From Aquirhabdus parva (GTDB lineage: Bacteria; Pseudomonadota; Gammaproteobacteria; Pseudomonadales; Moraxellaceae): a DNA stretch of 64,000 nt. Position 1 is the first letter of the stretch; each line of letters begins with the position of its first letter. Made by a program: the position numbers and the translations under genes. The notes beneath the pieces were generated by a model that saw only the letters and a list, made by a program, of their open reading frames with translations, did not search any database and had not been told where the DNA came from. The stretch covers positions 2,400,207-2,464,206 of the forward strand of contig NZ_CP031222.1 in the NCBI RefSeq assembly GCF_003351745.1. Direction: 5' to 3'. Shown here one piece after another: positions 26,590 to 38,309 of the stretch.

Positions 26590-26715
26590 ATCACGATCCT
26601 AAAATGCTTGTATATATATTTGTGGTGAAGTCTTCAAAGATTACTATAGTTAAATGTCTATTGGGCTCCATCCTGAAGCAAATGAATAAATAAAAATTAT
26701 TTCACAAACATCGCC

Positions 26716-26748
26716 CATAAAAAAACCCAACATAATGATGTTGGGTTT
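26716..26748 (-). terminator. Intrinsic terminator of the tRNA-Leu transcript
   Basis: On the minus strand, 11-base arms AAACCCAACAT/ATGTTGGGTTT with a 4-base loop are followed by a T-run, 24 bases after the tRNA. Confidence 0.82.
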
Positions 26749-26771
26749 CTTTAAGCTCGAAAGCTGAATCT

Positions 26772-26858
26772 TGGTGCCGAGGGTCGGACTCGAACCGACA
26801 CGTCATCTCTGACAGTGGATTTTGAGTCCACCGCGTCTACCAATTTCACCACCCCGGC
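26772..26858 (-). tRNA. tRNA-Leu(CAA)
   Basis: An 87-nucleotide class II tRNA with the acceptor stem GCCGGGG/CCTCGGC-type pairing and an encoded CCA. The D-loop is AATTGGTAGACGC, the anticodon stem-loop GTGGA-CTCAAAA-TCCAC has anticodon CAA (reads UUG), a long variable arm follows, and the T-loop is GGTTCGAGTCC. It sits divergently just upstream of queA. Confidence 0.96.
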
Positions 26859-26978
26859 AAGAATGATGTTGCAGGCGCACATCATACCTTCAAAGAATTT
26901 TGTGTCAACCCCTTCTTCGGTTTAGTTGTATTATTTGTTATCATATGGCGCCTTTCTTGAACTGATTGCTTATTTCGT

Positions 26979-29296
<2,318 letters not shown>

Positions 29297-29312
29297 AGCT
29301 TCTTACAGGCAT

Positions 29313-29346
29313 AAAAAATGGCGTGTTACATGACACGCCATTTTTT
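29313..29346. terminator. Bidirectional intrinsic terminator after tgt
   Basis: Arms TGGCGTGT and ACACGCCA with a 6-base loop between an A-run and a T-run, serving tgt and the convergent aminopeptidase gene. Confidence 0.9.
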
Positions 29347-29367
29347 AACACTTTTTAGGACTTTATC

Positions 29368-32082
29368 TTATTTAAGGATCGCAGCCGAAGGTTGTTTATC
29401 CACCAGTGCTTTACACAGCAATGCGTTTTCACGAGTCTGCTTAAAGCTGCGTTCAGTACCGACCAGCTCTTTAACACGCGGCTCAAAGAACGCTGTCAAT
29501 TGATCGGCATCCTCTTGTGAACAGCCATTACCGCCAACCAAACCGGGGATGCGTCCACTGGTGTGGCTACCGGTACGTTTAAGCACTTTGTCATGATTAC
29601 GCACAAACCAATCCCACGTCGCGGCGCGACCCTCGCCATACAAACGGCTTGAATTCAGCAGATAACGCATCTCACCCACTTTTACACGCTCGTCAATCGC
29701 CACATTACGTGCAACTTCAGCATCAGCTTTTTGACTGGTTGCCCCTATCGCCGCAAGAAGGGAAAGACGCTGGGCGGGATCGCCATTGCGTCCTAGTTCT
29801 TGAATAAGCTGATCCAAAACTTTGCGGCCTTGCTCCTGCACAGCCACACTTAAAATGTCACCAAGCAGTTCAGCATTAACCGCTTGTAAATTCAGCGTAC
29901 CTTTCGCATTCGGTTTAAGTGTTTTTTCACTTTGAGCCAGTAATGCACTGCGAACTTCGGGCAATTTAATATCAAGTGCCAAGAAATCGGTCAAGGTCGC
30001 ACGAAGTAAACCGACATCTTCTGACTCGCCGTCATGACGCTCATAGCCTAGAGCTTGCAAACGTGCCAAGTACAAATCACGTGCAACCGCCGTAATCTGT
30101 GCATGTTCCGCTGGTGTCTTTGCCAGATACTTGTTCAGCCACACTAACGTCGGGATCAACGCAGTAGCCACTTCACGTGTTTTTGAAGTTGCCAATTGCT
30201 TAGCTGCAATCAATACCGCTGACGCATCAATATCACCATGCTGGAATGCCGAATCAATGGCATCGGCATAGGCCAGCTGCTCCGCATCGGACAAAGTGGT
30301 CACTTGTGCATTCAACCGCGCCCAATCATGATTGCTTAAACTAAAACGATAGTAGCCTGCTGCATCGGCATTAGGGATATACCAAGAAGAAGCTGTAGCG
30401 CCTTTAAGCACGATATCACCTTCAGGTTGCTCTAGCAGCTCACATTGGACTTTACTGTCTGCAAGCGCAGCGCTTGGCTCACCATAGCGTACACAAACAG
30501 GAATACCCCATTGTTGCTTTACACTGCCTGTAGAACCATATGGCAAATAACGTTGCTGTTTGACATGCAATACGGTTTTGCCATCTTTACTACTCAAACT
30601 CGTCTCAACGAGTGGCACACCCGGTTGATCAAGGAAGCTCTGCATGGCTTTCACAAAATGCTCACCTTGACCTGAAGTTTTGGCGAGTGTCGCGATCAAG
30701 TCATCAGCGGTCGCATTACCGAACTGATGCTGTTGCACATGCGCTTGAATACCCTTACGGAACGTATCCGCGCCGAGATAACGCTCAAACATGTTTAGCA
30801 CGGCTGCACCTTTTTGATAGGTAATCCCATCAAATGCACTGTCGATATCGCCATTATTAATGATCGGTTGGCGAATACGACGCACACTGACCAAACTATC
30901 ACTCTGCATCGCACCATTAGCACCTTCAATCACTTCAAGATCGGCACGATATTCAGGGTGGAGCTTCTGGGTGACTTTCTTCTGCATCCAAGTCGCAAAA
31001 GCTTCATTCAACCAGATGTCATCCCACCACGGCATGGTGACCGTATCACCAAACCATTGATGTGATATTTCATGTGCATTGACATTAAAAGAGGTCTGCA
31101 CCAGCGATACTGGTGAGTCCTTATCGAGTAACATATAGTAATCGCGGAAGGTCACTAGTCCTGGATTCTCCATCGCCCCTGCGGCAAAGTCGGGGGCGCC
31201 CAAGATATCCAGCTTATCGAAGGGATAACCAAAGCCAAAATACTCTTCCAGTGTATGAACGATCGCGGGTGTCTCAGACAATGCATGCTGCATTTTTGGG
31301 CCTGTACCATGCGGTGAGATGCCACGAAGTGGCGTCACATGATCCCGCCATGCAGTTGGCGCAATATCTGGTCCTTTAGTCACATCCCATGGACCTACAG
31401 CAAAAGCGACGAGATAAGTCGGCAGCGGCTTGGTCGGTGCAAACTTCACAGTGCGCCAGCCATCTTTCGTCTTTTGTTCACTGACTTGCTGGGTATTAGC
31501 GACTGCAACCAGATCCTTTGGTACGGTTAAGGTCAACTCAAATGGGGTTTTAAAACGCGGCTCATCAAAGCCGGGAAAACCATAACGGGCACTGATCGCT
31601 TCCATTTGTGTCATCACATACGGTTGTCCTTGGAAAGACACCTTGTAAACACCCTGCAACTGCTGATTAAACTTCGTCTTGAACGACAGCTTCACTTGAT
31701 AGTGACCTGCTGGCAGTATTTGTCCAAAATTCAACACCGCCACGCCTTCTTTCTCTGCTGCAATAGCATATTTGGCTTTGATGGTTTTTGCCGGTGTCGT
31801 TTTTTGATCTACGGCCGCGACCTGAGCTTGGGTCACAGTGAGTTCTTCACCATGCAACCAGATATGATCAGCTGGTTGTTTGAGTTCAATATCAATCAAT
31901 GACGTGCCAGTGTAATCCTGCTTACTCGGATCGACACGAAAATCCAAATGGTAGGATAAAGGCTGTACCCAATCAGGAAGTTTACCTAATGGTGCAGAAT
32001 CTTCGGGGGTTAAAGCATGTGCGGTTAGGGGTAAACAGCTCATGGCAAGAGCGGTTAAAATGAAGCGGGGTATCGTACGCAT
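29368..32082 (-). CDS. M1-family aminopeptidase (PepN-like), exported
   Basis: A 904-residue zinc aminopeptidase. It has a signal peptide (MRTIPRFILTALAMSCL...), the exopeptidase motif GAMEN, the zinc site HEISH at about 337-341, and a downstream Glu in WLNEAF. An ERAP1-like C-terminal helical region follows. It removes N-terminal residues from peptides, here probably in the periplasm, unlike cytoplasmic E. coli PepN. The ATG at 32082 begins the signal peptide; the frame is open to 32133. It lies at the left end of the block separating tgt from yajC. A periplasmic peptidase next to an amino-acid-binding protein suggests peptide and amino-acid scavenging. Confidence 0.92.
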   Translation of the reverse strand: MRTIPRFILTALAMSCLPLTAHALTPEDSAPLGKLPDWVQPLSYHLDFRVDPSKQDYTGTSLIDIELKQPADHIWLHGEELTVTQAQVAAVDQKTTPAKTIKAKYAIAAEKEGVAVLNFGQILPAGHYQVKLSFKTKFNQQLQGVYKVSFQGQPYVMTQMEAISARYGFPGFDEPRFKTPFELTLTVPKDLVAVANTQQVSEQKTKDGWRTVKFAPTKPLPTYLVAFAVGPWDVTKGPDIAPTAWRDHVTPLRGISPHGTGPKMQHALSETPAIVHTLEEYFGFGYPFDKLDILGAPDFAAGAMENPGLVTFRDYYMLLDKDSPVSLVQTSFNVNAHEISHQWFGDTVTMPWWDDIWLNEAFATWMQKKVTQKLHPEYRADLEVIEGANGAMQSDSLVSVRRIRQPIINNGDIDSAFDGITYQKGAAVLNMFERYLGADTFRKGIQAHVQQHQFGNATADDLIATLAKTSGQGEHFVKAMQSFLDQPGVPLVETSLSSKDGKTVLHVKQQRYLPYGSTGSVKQQWGIPVCVRYGEPSAALADSKVQCELLEQPEGDIVLKGATASSWYIPNADAAGYYRFSLSNHDWARLNAQVTTLSDAEQLAYADAIDSAFQHGDIDASAVLIAAKQLATSKTREVATALIPTLVWLNKYLAKTPAEHAQITAVARDLYLARLQALGYERHDGESEDVGLLRATLTDFLALDIKLPEVRSALLAQSEKTLKPNAKGTLNLQAVNAELLGDILSVAVQEQGRKVLDQLIQELGRNGDPAQRLSLLAAIGATSQKADAEVARNVAIDERVKVGEMRYLLNSSRLYGEGRAATWDWFVRNHDKVLKRTGSHTSGRIPGLVGGNGCSQEDADQLTAFFEPRVKELVGTERSFKQTRENALLCKALVDKQPSAAILK

Positions 32083-32292
32083 TTCGGATTTAATCCTAAC
32101 AAAATTAAATAAATAGCCAACACTGGATCGCAATGTGGTATTGAACTCAGCCCATGATTTAGCCTAAGTCATTCGGCAGACCAACTGATTTTTTCAATGA
32201 ATCGGTGCGGTCTATTAAGACGAATCAGGATAGCTTAAGCAAGGATTAAGCCATAAGCAGAATTAATGCAATATCTATCTGTAAAAAAGATA

Positions 32293-32329
32293 AGAAAAAA
32301 AGCAGATGGTCAATTTGACCATCTGCTTT
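32293..32329 (-). terminator. Intrinsic terminator of the binding-protein gene
   Basis: 15-base arms (AAAGCAGATGGTCAA and its complement) around a single central base, followed on the minus strand by a T-run. Confidence 0.82.
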
Positions 32330-32362
32330 GTATACATATCTACGATTTAAACCATTTGATGA

Positions 32363-33127
32363 TTATTTACAGCGTACATCCTCAGCCGTGTATTTTTCAG
32401 AGATCTTTTTATAGGTTCCGTCTGCCATGACTTCAGCCAAAGCCTTGTTATAGGCATTCGCAAGGCTCAAATTATCTTTCTTGACAGCAGCTGCCAGTTT
32501 TTCAACCAATACAAAGCCACCGATTTTCAGCCCCGCTTGCGGCATGCTATTCACCGCTGCTTTGGCAGAGAAACGATCACTGACCCATGCATCCACGCGC
32601 CCAGCCAGCAGTGCAGAAATCGCATCGGCATCTTTCGGGTAGTTTTTAATTTCTTTCACGTTAGGAATCGCACGTAAATTGGGTAAATAGGTTGTGCCCG
32701 TCTGCACGGCAATCACTTTATTTTTAAGCGTTGCAATAGAATTAACCTGTGGGTCCTTAGAGACAATGACCGCACCACTACAATACTCAGGATTCGCAAA
32801 CGTCACCGCTTTGGCACGCGTTGGCGTGATACCAATTGATGATACTGCCATATCCCAACGATTCTGTGCTAAACCCACCAAAAGGACATCAAAGGACAAG
32901 ACCTGCCACTCAACTTTAACACCCATCTTTTTGGCAACCGCTTCCATGAGCTCAACATCCAGCCCTGTTCGCACGCCATTTTGAGTATAGGTAAATGGTG
33001 GGTACGCAGTCTCTGTCGCAACGATTAACTTACCACTCGCTTTGACTTCCTCGATCGTTCGAGCCTCTGCAACGACAGACATGACCAAACTCGCACATAA
33101 AATGGAGAAACGAATCAGAGAGTTCAT
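32363..33127 (-). CDS. Periplasmic amino-acid-binding protein (SBP family 3)
   Basis: A 254-residue protein with a signal peptide (about 1-22) and a type II binding fold. The segments LIVATETAYPPFTY, GLDVELMEAVAKKMGVKVEW and SSIGITPTRAKAVTF are typical of polar amino acid ABC transporter binding proteins. The Arg in the T-P-T-R-A segment usually binds the substrate carboxylate. No permease or ATPase gene is adjacent, so it must work with components encoded elsewhere or have another role. It has its own terminator. The ligand is unknown. Confidence 0.9.
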   Translation of the reverse strand: MNSLIRFSILCASLVMSVVAEARTIEEVKASGKLIVATETAYPPFTYTQNGVRTGLDVELMEAVAKKMGVKVEWQVLSFDVLLVGLAQNRWDMAVSSIGITPTRAKAVTFANPEYCSGAVIVSKDPQVNSIATLKNKVIAVQTGTTYLPNLRAIPNVKEIKNYPKDADAISALLAGRVDAWVSDRFSAKAAVNSMPQAGLKIGGFVLVEKLAAAVKKDNLSLANAYNKALAEVMADGTYKKISEKYTAEDVRCK

Positions 33128-33196
33128 ACGCGGTCCAACTTAAGAAGGGGAATTAAAATCAAGATGTCGATTTATGACCATAGGATCACATTGTAT

Positions 33197-33223
33197 AAAA
33201 AAACCCGCCAGAGCGGGTCTTTT
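33197..33223 (-). terminator. Intrinsic terminator
   Basis: Arms ACCCGC and GCGGGT with a CAGA loop, with a T-run on the minus strand, directly after the 63-residue gene. Confidence 0.8.
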
Positions 33224-33238
33224 TGAATGCGATAAAAC

Positions 33239-33430
33239 TTAGCTTTTTGCAGCCATTGGCATAGACATCGCCATAGGCTTAGCTGCTGGAGCAACATTCG
33301 CCACACATTTCCCACCTTTATGATGTGCACCAGTGCCGCCTTCCATATGCTGACCTTTAGGACATGCATTTGCAGCACCAGCACTCAAAGCAAAAACAAC
33401 TGCAGTTGTCGCGATTAATAGCTTTTTCAT
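33239..33430 (-). CDS. Small secreted Cys/His-containing protein
   Basis: A 63-residue precursor: signal peptide KKLLIATTAVVFALSAGAANA, then a mature peptide of about 41 residues beginning CPKGQHMEGGTGAHHKGGKC. The two cysteines bracket a Gly/His-rich loop. The tail is rich in Ala, Pro and Met. Similar short CPKG...HHKGGKC proteins occur in Acinetobacter to my recollection, without known function. His and Met content could suit metal (for example copper) binding, which is speculative. GGAATGGGATG precedes the ATG, and a terminator follows. Confidence 0.72.
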   Translation of the reverse strand: MKKLLIATTAVVFALSAGAANACPKGQHMEGGTGAHHKGGKCVANVAPAAKPMAMSMPMAAKS

Positions 33431-33555
33431 AACATCCCATTCCTTCGATAAAATGAACTTGCAACCCGATAAAGCAACCGCTTTCGTAAATTATGCCTAT
33501 CATCAGAATCTGTCAATAGCTTATATGGTAAACAGATAAGTGGCATAAAAAGTCA

Positions 33556-34836
33556 CTAAATGGTCGAAGCGTGCGTAAACTTCCGCATCACGAGTGCTGC
33601 AATGAGTGCCAATATCAGTAGCACACCTGTAAACCCAACCACAGACATCCACGCCCCATGATCCCAGAACCAGCCACCAAAAGCCCCCATGACACTGGCA
33701 CCCATGTAGTACGCCAATAAATATAATGACGTGGCATGCCCTTTAGTCCCTATCGCCATACGACCGACCCAAGAACTAGCGATAGAATGGGTGGTAAAGA
33801 AACCGATTGTCATCACAATGATTCCCATAACGATCAAGACCAAAGCATGAGAAAGCGTGAGTCCAACGCCCAAAGCAGTCAGCAAGATGCCCAAAATCAA
33901 CACAGGATAGCGTCCGAACCGATCAGCAACCTCACCTGCTAATGATGAGGCGATGGCACCGAAGATATAAGCCATAAAAATAAAGCCGACTTGCGTTGCT
34001 GACAAATTAAAAGGCGAAGCCAATAAACGGAATCCGGCATAGTTATAGACAGTAACAAAGGCTCCCATCATCAGGAAACCGACGGCAAATAGCACAACCA
34101 ACTCGGGGCGAAGTAAATGGCTGCGAAAGGCATTAATATGAAATGCCATCTTGAATTCAGTTTGACGTTTAAAGTTTTTGGATGCAGGTAGCAGTGCCTT
34201 AAAAACCAGTGCCAGTACAAGGCAGAGTCCGCCCATTACCCCCATGGCGACTCGCCATGAGCTGACTTCGGCCAGATAACCTGTCGTCACTCGCGCGACC
34301 ATACCGCCAATCGCATTACCTCCGACATAGAGCCCCATCGCAAGACCCAAGCCTTTCGGATGAATTTCCTCAGCCAAATATGCCATCGCCACTGCAGGCA
34401 CGCCACCAAGCATGATGCCTTCAAGTGCACGTAATACCAGAAGAACATGCCAGTTCGGTGCAAAAGCAGCCAGTAGATTCAATACTGCCGCTCCCAGCAT
34501 CGACATGGACATCAGTTCTTTACGCCCAAAATTCTCAGAAGCTGTGCCAACCAGCACTATAGATAAAGCAACAAAACCCGTCGTCAATGACAATGCTAAG
34601 GCGCTCTCTGCTGCACTGACATGGAAAGGGTGCGCAAACAAAGGCAGGATCGCCTGCACACCATACATTAACGAAAAGGTACAGAATCCTGCGGCAAATA
34701 AGGCAATATTGATCCGACGATATGCCGCAGATCCTTTGACGATACCGATATGATCTTTGGACTGCGTTTTTTTAATCTGAGAAGAGGAAGGACTGATAGC
34801 AACGGGAGATGGCTGTACGCCAGCTTGAGCACGCAT
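33556..34836 (-). CDS. ynfM: MFS transporter, YnfM-like
   Basis: A 426-residue protein with a polar N-terminal tail of about 40 residues and about 12 membrane segments. GFVALSIVLVGTASENFGRKELM carries the MFS loop motif, and VRALEGIMLGGVPAVAMAYLAEE matches the YnfM/arabinose-exporter-like group. It is divergent from a LysR regulator, as ynfM is from ynfL in E. coli, which supports the name. The substrate is not established for the family. Confidence 0.85.
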   Translation of the reverse strand: MRAQAGVQPSPVAISPSSSQIKKTQSKDHIGIVKGSAAYRRINIALFAAGFCTFSLMYGVQAILPLFAHPFHVSAAESALALSLTTGFVALSIVLVGTASENFGRKELMSMSMLGAAVLNLLAAFAPNWHVLLVLRALEGIMLGGVPAVAMAYLAEEIHPKGLGLAMGLYVGGNAIGGMVARVTTGYLAEVSSWRVAMGVMGGLCLVLALVFKALLPASKNFKRQTEFKMAFHINAFRSHLLRPELVVLFAVGFLMMGAFVTVYNYAGFRLLASPFNLSATQVGFIFMAYIFGAIASSLAGEVADRFGRYPVLILGILLTALGVGLTLSHALVLIVMGIIVMTIGFFTTHSIASSWVGRMAIGTKGHATSLYLLAYYMGASVMGAFGGWFWDHGAWMSVVGFTGVLLILALIAALVMRKFTHASTI

Positions 34837-34935
34837 GATGATCTCTAAAATTAAATCATGGACGCATTTTAAAACTCACTGACCAAACAGTCTAATATAT
34901 AATACTAGTCTTCTTCATTGCTTTTATATATACCT

Positions 34936-35826
34936 ATGGACATACGCCATATACGCTACTTTCTTGCCGTCGCCGAAGAGCAGAACTTTACGCGCGCGGC
35001 TGCAAAGATGGGCATCGGACAACCACCTCTTAGCCAGCAGATCAAAGATCTCGAGCATGAGATCGGTGCGCCGCTCTTTCATCGCTTGGCGCATGGCGCT
35101 GAACTGACTGAAGTCGGCAAGGCCTTTTTGCAAGAAGCTGTTCACGTGATCACCCAAGTCGAGCGTGCCAAAAGTGCAGCACAGCGCGCAGCCCGGGGGA
35201 TTACCGGACGATTACGAGTCGGATTTTCAGCATCAGCGATTTTTAATGCCATTGTCCCTACGGCGATTCGAGCGTTTCAACAGGCCTATCCCGAAGTAAA
35301 TCTCTCTTTAAACGAGAGCAATACTTCGCAGCTCCTCACAAAACTTGCCAATGAAGAACTCGATGTCGTTTTCATTCGCCCTGGATCGATCAAACTGGAT
35401 AGTGTGGACTTTCAATTACTCGACGAAGAGCCAATGAAGATCGTCTTGCCCCATGAACATCCGCTTGCGACCCACACCGTATTGCCGCTGACGGCACTGC
35501 GAGATGAACCCTTTGTAATGTTCCCGCGCACAGTCGGTTTTAGCTTATATGATGAGATTATTATGACGTGTCGACGGGTTGGGTTTGAACCCAAAATTGG
35601 ACAAGTCGTCCCGCAAATTTCTTCGGTGGTGACGTTGGTCGCTGCAGGACTCGGGGTGTCTATCGTTCCTGGCTCTATCGCACAAGTCAAAATTCATGGC
35701 ATTGAATACTTAGACATAGAAGGCGATGCACCCGTTGCCCGCCTGGCGATTGCATCTAGACGCCATGAACACTCAATTATCGTGCAGCACTTTAAGACAC
35801 TAACATTGTCTAGATTGGAATCATGA
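34936..35826 (+). CDS. ynfL: LysR-family regulator (YnfL-like)
   Basis: A 296-residue LysR regulator. The winged helix-turn-helix occupies the first 60 residues (DIRHIRYFLAVAEEQNFTRA, then GIGQPPLSQQIKDLE), and a two-lobe effector domain of the BenM/CatM type follows (LRVGFSASAIFNAIVP). It probably controls the divergent ynfM-type exporter gene in response to an aromatic or similar ligand. The ATG at 34936 was chosen over 34918. A TATAAT hexamer lies in the 99-base intergenic region. It converges with the arsenite transporter gene, only 7 bases away. Confidence 0.9.
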   Translation: MDIRHIRYFLAVAEEQNFTRAAAKMGIGQPPLSQQIKDLEHEIGAPLFHRLAHGAELTEVGKAFLQEAVHVITQVERAKSAAQRAARGITGRLRVGFSASAIFNAIVPTAIRAFQQAYPEVNLSLNESNTSQLLTKLANEELDVVFIRPGSIKLDSVDFQLLDEEPMKIVLPHEHPLATHTVLPLTALRDEPFVMFPRTVGFSLYDEIIMTCRRVGFEPKIGQVVPQISSVVTLVAAGLGVSIVPGSIAQVKIHGIEYLDIEGDAPVARLAIASRRHEHSIIVQHFKTLTLSRLES

Positions 35827-35833
35827 AACGGAA

Positions 35834-36889
35834 TTAAGTGGAGGTTCCTTCATACCAGCCCTTAGATCGATTCACAACAGACACAACCAGCAACATAATT
35901 GGCACTTCGATCAGTACGCCGACCACGGTCGCCAGCGCTGCTCCTGAATGAAAACCAAATAGACTAATCGCGGCCGCTACTGCCAATTCAAAAAAATTAG
36001 ATGCCCCGATCAATGCCGATGGACAGGCAATATTGTGTTTCTCTCCCACTACCCGATTAAGCCAATAAGCCAGTGATGAATTGAATATGACTTGAATCAA
36101 AATGGGTACGGCAAGCAGTGCAATGACCAAGGGCTGCTTGATGATTGCTTGCCCTTGAAAAGCGAATAACAAAATAAGCGTTACAAGTAACGCTGTTATC
36201 GACCATGGACCTATCTTTACCATGGCCGCATCAAACGCAGCCTGCCCCTGTGCAAGCAAAGCCTTACGTAAAAACTGGGCAATGATGACCGGAATCACAA
36301 TATAAAGCACAACAGAGGTAACGAGAGTCGCCCACGGTACAGTAATCGCCGAAATGCCGAGTAATAGTGCAACCAACGGGGCGAATGCCACCACCATGAT
36401 GCTGTCATTCAGCGCCACTTGAGACAGGGTAAAGAGTGGATCACCATGGGTCAGGCGACTCCACACAAACACCATCGCTGTACATGGAGCAGCGGCCAAT
36501 AAAATCAGCCCTGCAATATAACTATCCAATTGATCAGCAGGTAAATAAGGGGCGAAGATCTGGCGAATAAATAGCCAACCTAAAAATGCCATCGAAAACG
36601 GTTTCACCAGCCAATTCACAAACAGCGTGACACCGATCCCTTTGACATGCTGACGAACTTCATGCAGTGCGGAAAAATCGACTTTGATCAGCATCGGAAT
36701 AATCATAATCCAGATCAGCAAACCGACTGGTAGATTCACCTGTGCGATTTCCATATGGCCGATGGCTTGAAAGATGCTTGGAAATAATTGCCCTAAGCCT
36801 ATGCCGACAACGATACAGATAAAAACCCATACCGTGAGGTAACGCTCAAACACGCTCATTGACTGGCTGACCTTGGATAAGCTCGACAC
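35834..36889 (-). CDS. acr3: Arsenite efflux transporter Acr3
   Basis: A 351-residue, ten-helix ACR3 permease that exports As(III). The helix with LAAAPCTAMVFVWSRL contains the cysteine required in characterised Acr3 proteins. The late segment GASNFFELAVAAAISLFG is diagnostic. It starts with GTG at 36889, with AGGAG 7 bases upstream. It is the last gene of the arsR-arsC-acr3 unit, 47 bases after arsC. Together these reduce arsenate, expel arsenite and regulate the response. Confidence 0.94.
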   Translation of the reverse strand: MSSLSKVSQSMSVFERYLTVWVFICIVVGIGLGQLFPSIFQAIGHMEIAQVNLPVGLLIWIMIIPMLIKVDFSALHEVRQHVKGIGVTLFVNWLVKPFSMAFLGWLFIRQIFAPYLPADQLDSYIAGLILLAAAPCTAMVFVWSRLTHGDPLFTLSQVALNDSIMVVAFAPLVALLLGISAITVPWATLVTSVVLYIVIPVIIAQFLRKALLAQGQAAFDAAMVKIGPWSITALLVTLILLFAFQGQAIIKQPLVIALLAVPILIQVIFNSSLAYWLNRVVGEKHNIACPSALIGASNFFELAVAAAISLFGFHSGAALATVVGVLIEVPIMLLVVSVVNRSKGWYEGTST

Positions 36890-36936
36890 TGTAAATCTCC
36901 TAACAGTTTTTCAATAAGCGTGAATAGATATGATCG

Positions 36937-37437
36937 TTAAACAGGTAAATCGCCAATCACCTGAAGTGCCGATTCAAGTTCTGTATGACTCAAAGTATCG
37001 ATAGGCAGGTTCACCAATAAAGTAATTTTGCCGCGTATCTGAGCAAAGGTCTTGGTAAATGCCGCGCGCTTATCTTCATCACTGCCATCGACATGCGATG
37101 GGTCTTCAAAGCCCCAATGCACTTTAATCGGACTACCGCGCCAGAGTGGACAAGACTCCCCTGCTGCGCTATCACAGACGGTAATCACGATATCCATTTT
37201 TGGAGAATCTGGTTGAGAAAACTCATCCCAACTTTTGCTTCTGACATTCGCTGTGTCATAGCCAATCGATTGTGCCTGCTCAACAGCAAAAGGATTTACG
37301 CGACCACTCGGTTGACTCCCCGCGCTATAGGCTAAAAAACGGCCTGCGCCTAAAACATTGATGAGTGCTTCACTCATGATGCTGCGTGCTGAATTGCCAG
37401 TACAAAGAACCAGTACCTTATACGTTTGATCAGACAT
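36937..37437 (-). CDS. arsC: Arsenate reductase, low-molecular-weight phosphatase (thioredoxin) type
   Basis: A 166-residue enzyme that reduces arsenate to arsenite. The P-loop CTGNSARS at 12-19 has nucleophile Cys12. Cys88 and Cys96 (VCDSAAGESC) are placed to form the disulfide relay used by this class. GGAGGGC precedes the ATG. It lies between arsR (29 bases upstream) and acr3 in an operon. It converts arsenate to the substrate of Acr3. Confidence 0.94.
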   Translation of the reverse strand: MSDQTYKVLVLCTGNSARSIMSEALINVLGAGRFLAYSAGSQPSGRVNPFAVEQAQSIGYDTANVRSKSWDEFSQPDSPKMDIVITVCDSAAGESCPLWRGSPIKVHWGFEDPSHVDGSDEDKRAAFTKTFAQIRGKITLLVNLPIDTLSHTELESALQVIGDLPV

Positions 37438-37466
37438 ATTGCCCTCCGAATGTATCGTATCGATTA

Positions 37467-37814
37467 TTAATTGGAACGTTCGCAGTCCACATCACCAACA
37501 GCACACGCTTGCCCCTCTGGCATACATGGCTCTCCCTGACAACAGTTCTCGGTCAAAAAGGCGATGAGAGTATTCATGGTCTGAAAGTTGGCTGCGTAAA
37601 TCACGAATCGCCCTTCCTGACGAGAAGTCACCATACTGGCGTGACTCATTTCCTTCAGATGAAAGGACAGCGATGACGGGGCAATCCCCGTTGCTTCGCT
37701 AATCTTTCCGGCAGGCAGCCCTGTAGGACCGGCCTGTACCAAAAGACGAAAGATGGTGAGACGGGACTCTTGGGCTAATGCGGCTAATGCCGATACAATC
37801 GATTTAATTTCCAT
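37467..37814 (-). CDS. arsR: ArsR-family arsenic-responsive repressor
   Basis: A 115-residue winged helix-turn-helix repressor. The recognition region is GIAPSSLSFHLKEMSHA. The cysteines that could sense As(III) are near the C-terminus (ENCCQGEPC and others), as in the subgroup of ArsR proteins with C-terminal cysteine sites rather than an alpha-3 site. It is the first gene of the ars operon. A perfect 12-base inverted repeat overlaps its start codon. There is no ribosome site, so translation may depend on a very short leader. It represses its own operon until arsenite binds. Confidence 0.93.
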   Translation of the reverse strand: MEIKSIVSALAALAQESRLTIFRLLVQAGPTGLPAGKISEATGIAPSSLSFHLKEMSHASMVTSRQEGRFVIYAANFQTMNTLIAFLTENCCQGEPCMPEGQACAVGDVDCERSN

Positions 37815-37838
37815 ATTTCAATTATTATTGAAATATGG
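37811..37838. promoter_or_regulatory. ars operator: 12-bp inverted repeat over the arsR start
   Basis: Arms CCATATTTCAAT (37811-37822) and ATTGAAATATGG (37827-37838) are perfect complements around TATT. The left arm includes the arsR start codon. Position and symmetry fit an ArsR dimer site. CATAAT at 37846-37841 on the minus strand could be the -10. Confidence 0.72.
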
Positions 37839-38309
37839 AAATTATGCAAACTCTTTTAAATGATTACGGCTTGATAACTATTAATTATCAAACCTTCCAA
37901 TCAAATGATTAGACCGGCTGAGATCGCTTGAAGTATGTTGCTCTTAACGATCAATTAACGTTGTCATGAGTATAAAGATGATGGATCAGCAAGGACTTAC
38001 ATGTAGATGGCTGACATAAATCTGAAAAGATATTAAATGGAAATGCACCATATCAGTCTTAAGCATAAGCCAATTCGGAATTACCCATGCCTTTTCGCCT
38101 CAAAACTGTGCAAAAAACGAGTCAGCATGCACAAAATCGAAATTAAAAGGCGTATGATTGAGACCAAGCGGTAAAACCCTACATCATGTGACGTATGACA
38201 CGATAAGTTGCTATTGAGAACACTGCATAACAATATAAAAGCAATAAAACTGCAGTCTTTGAAAATAGCACTTTGTGAATGAATTCTTAGCCTTGTAGAG
38301 GACGTTGTA
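37839..38309. other. Intergenic region between arsR and cydA
   Basis: 471 bases. It contains an inverted repeat TTGATAA-N7-TTATCAA at 37871-37891 and a smaller one (AATCA/TGATT) near 37900-37911. No FNR/Anr box with N4 spacing is seen upstream of cydA. No gene is supported. Confidence 0.4.

Noticed and set aside
37871-37891. TTGATAA-N7-TTATCAA as an FNR box for cydA
   Set aside because: The TTGAT half-sites are 11 bases apart, which FNR does not bind as a dimer, and the site is over 400 bases from cydA.
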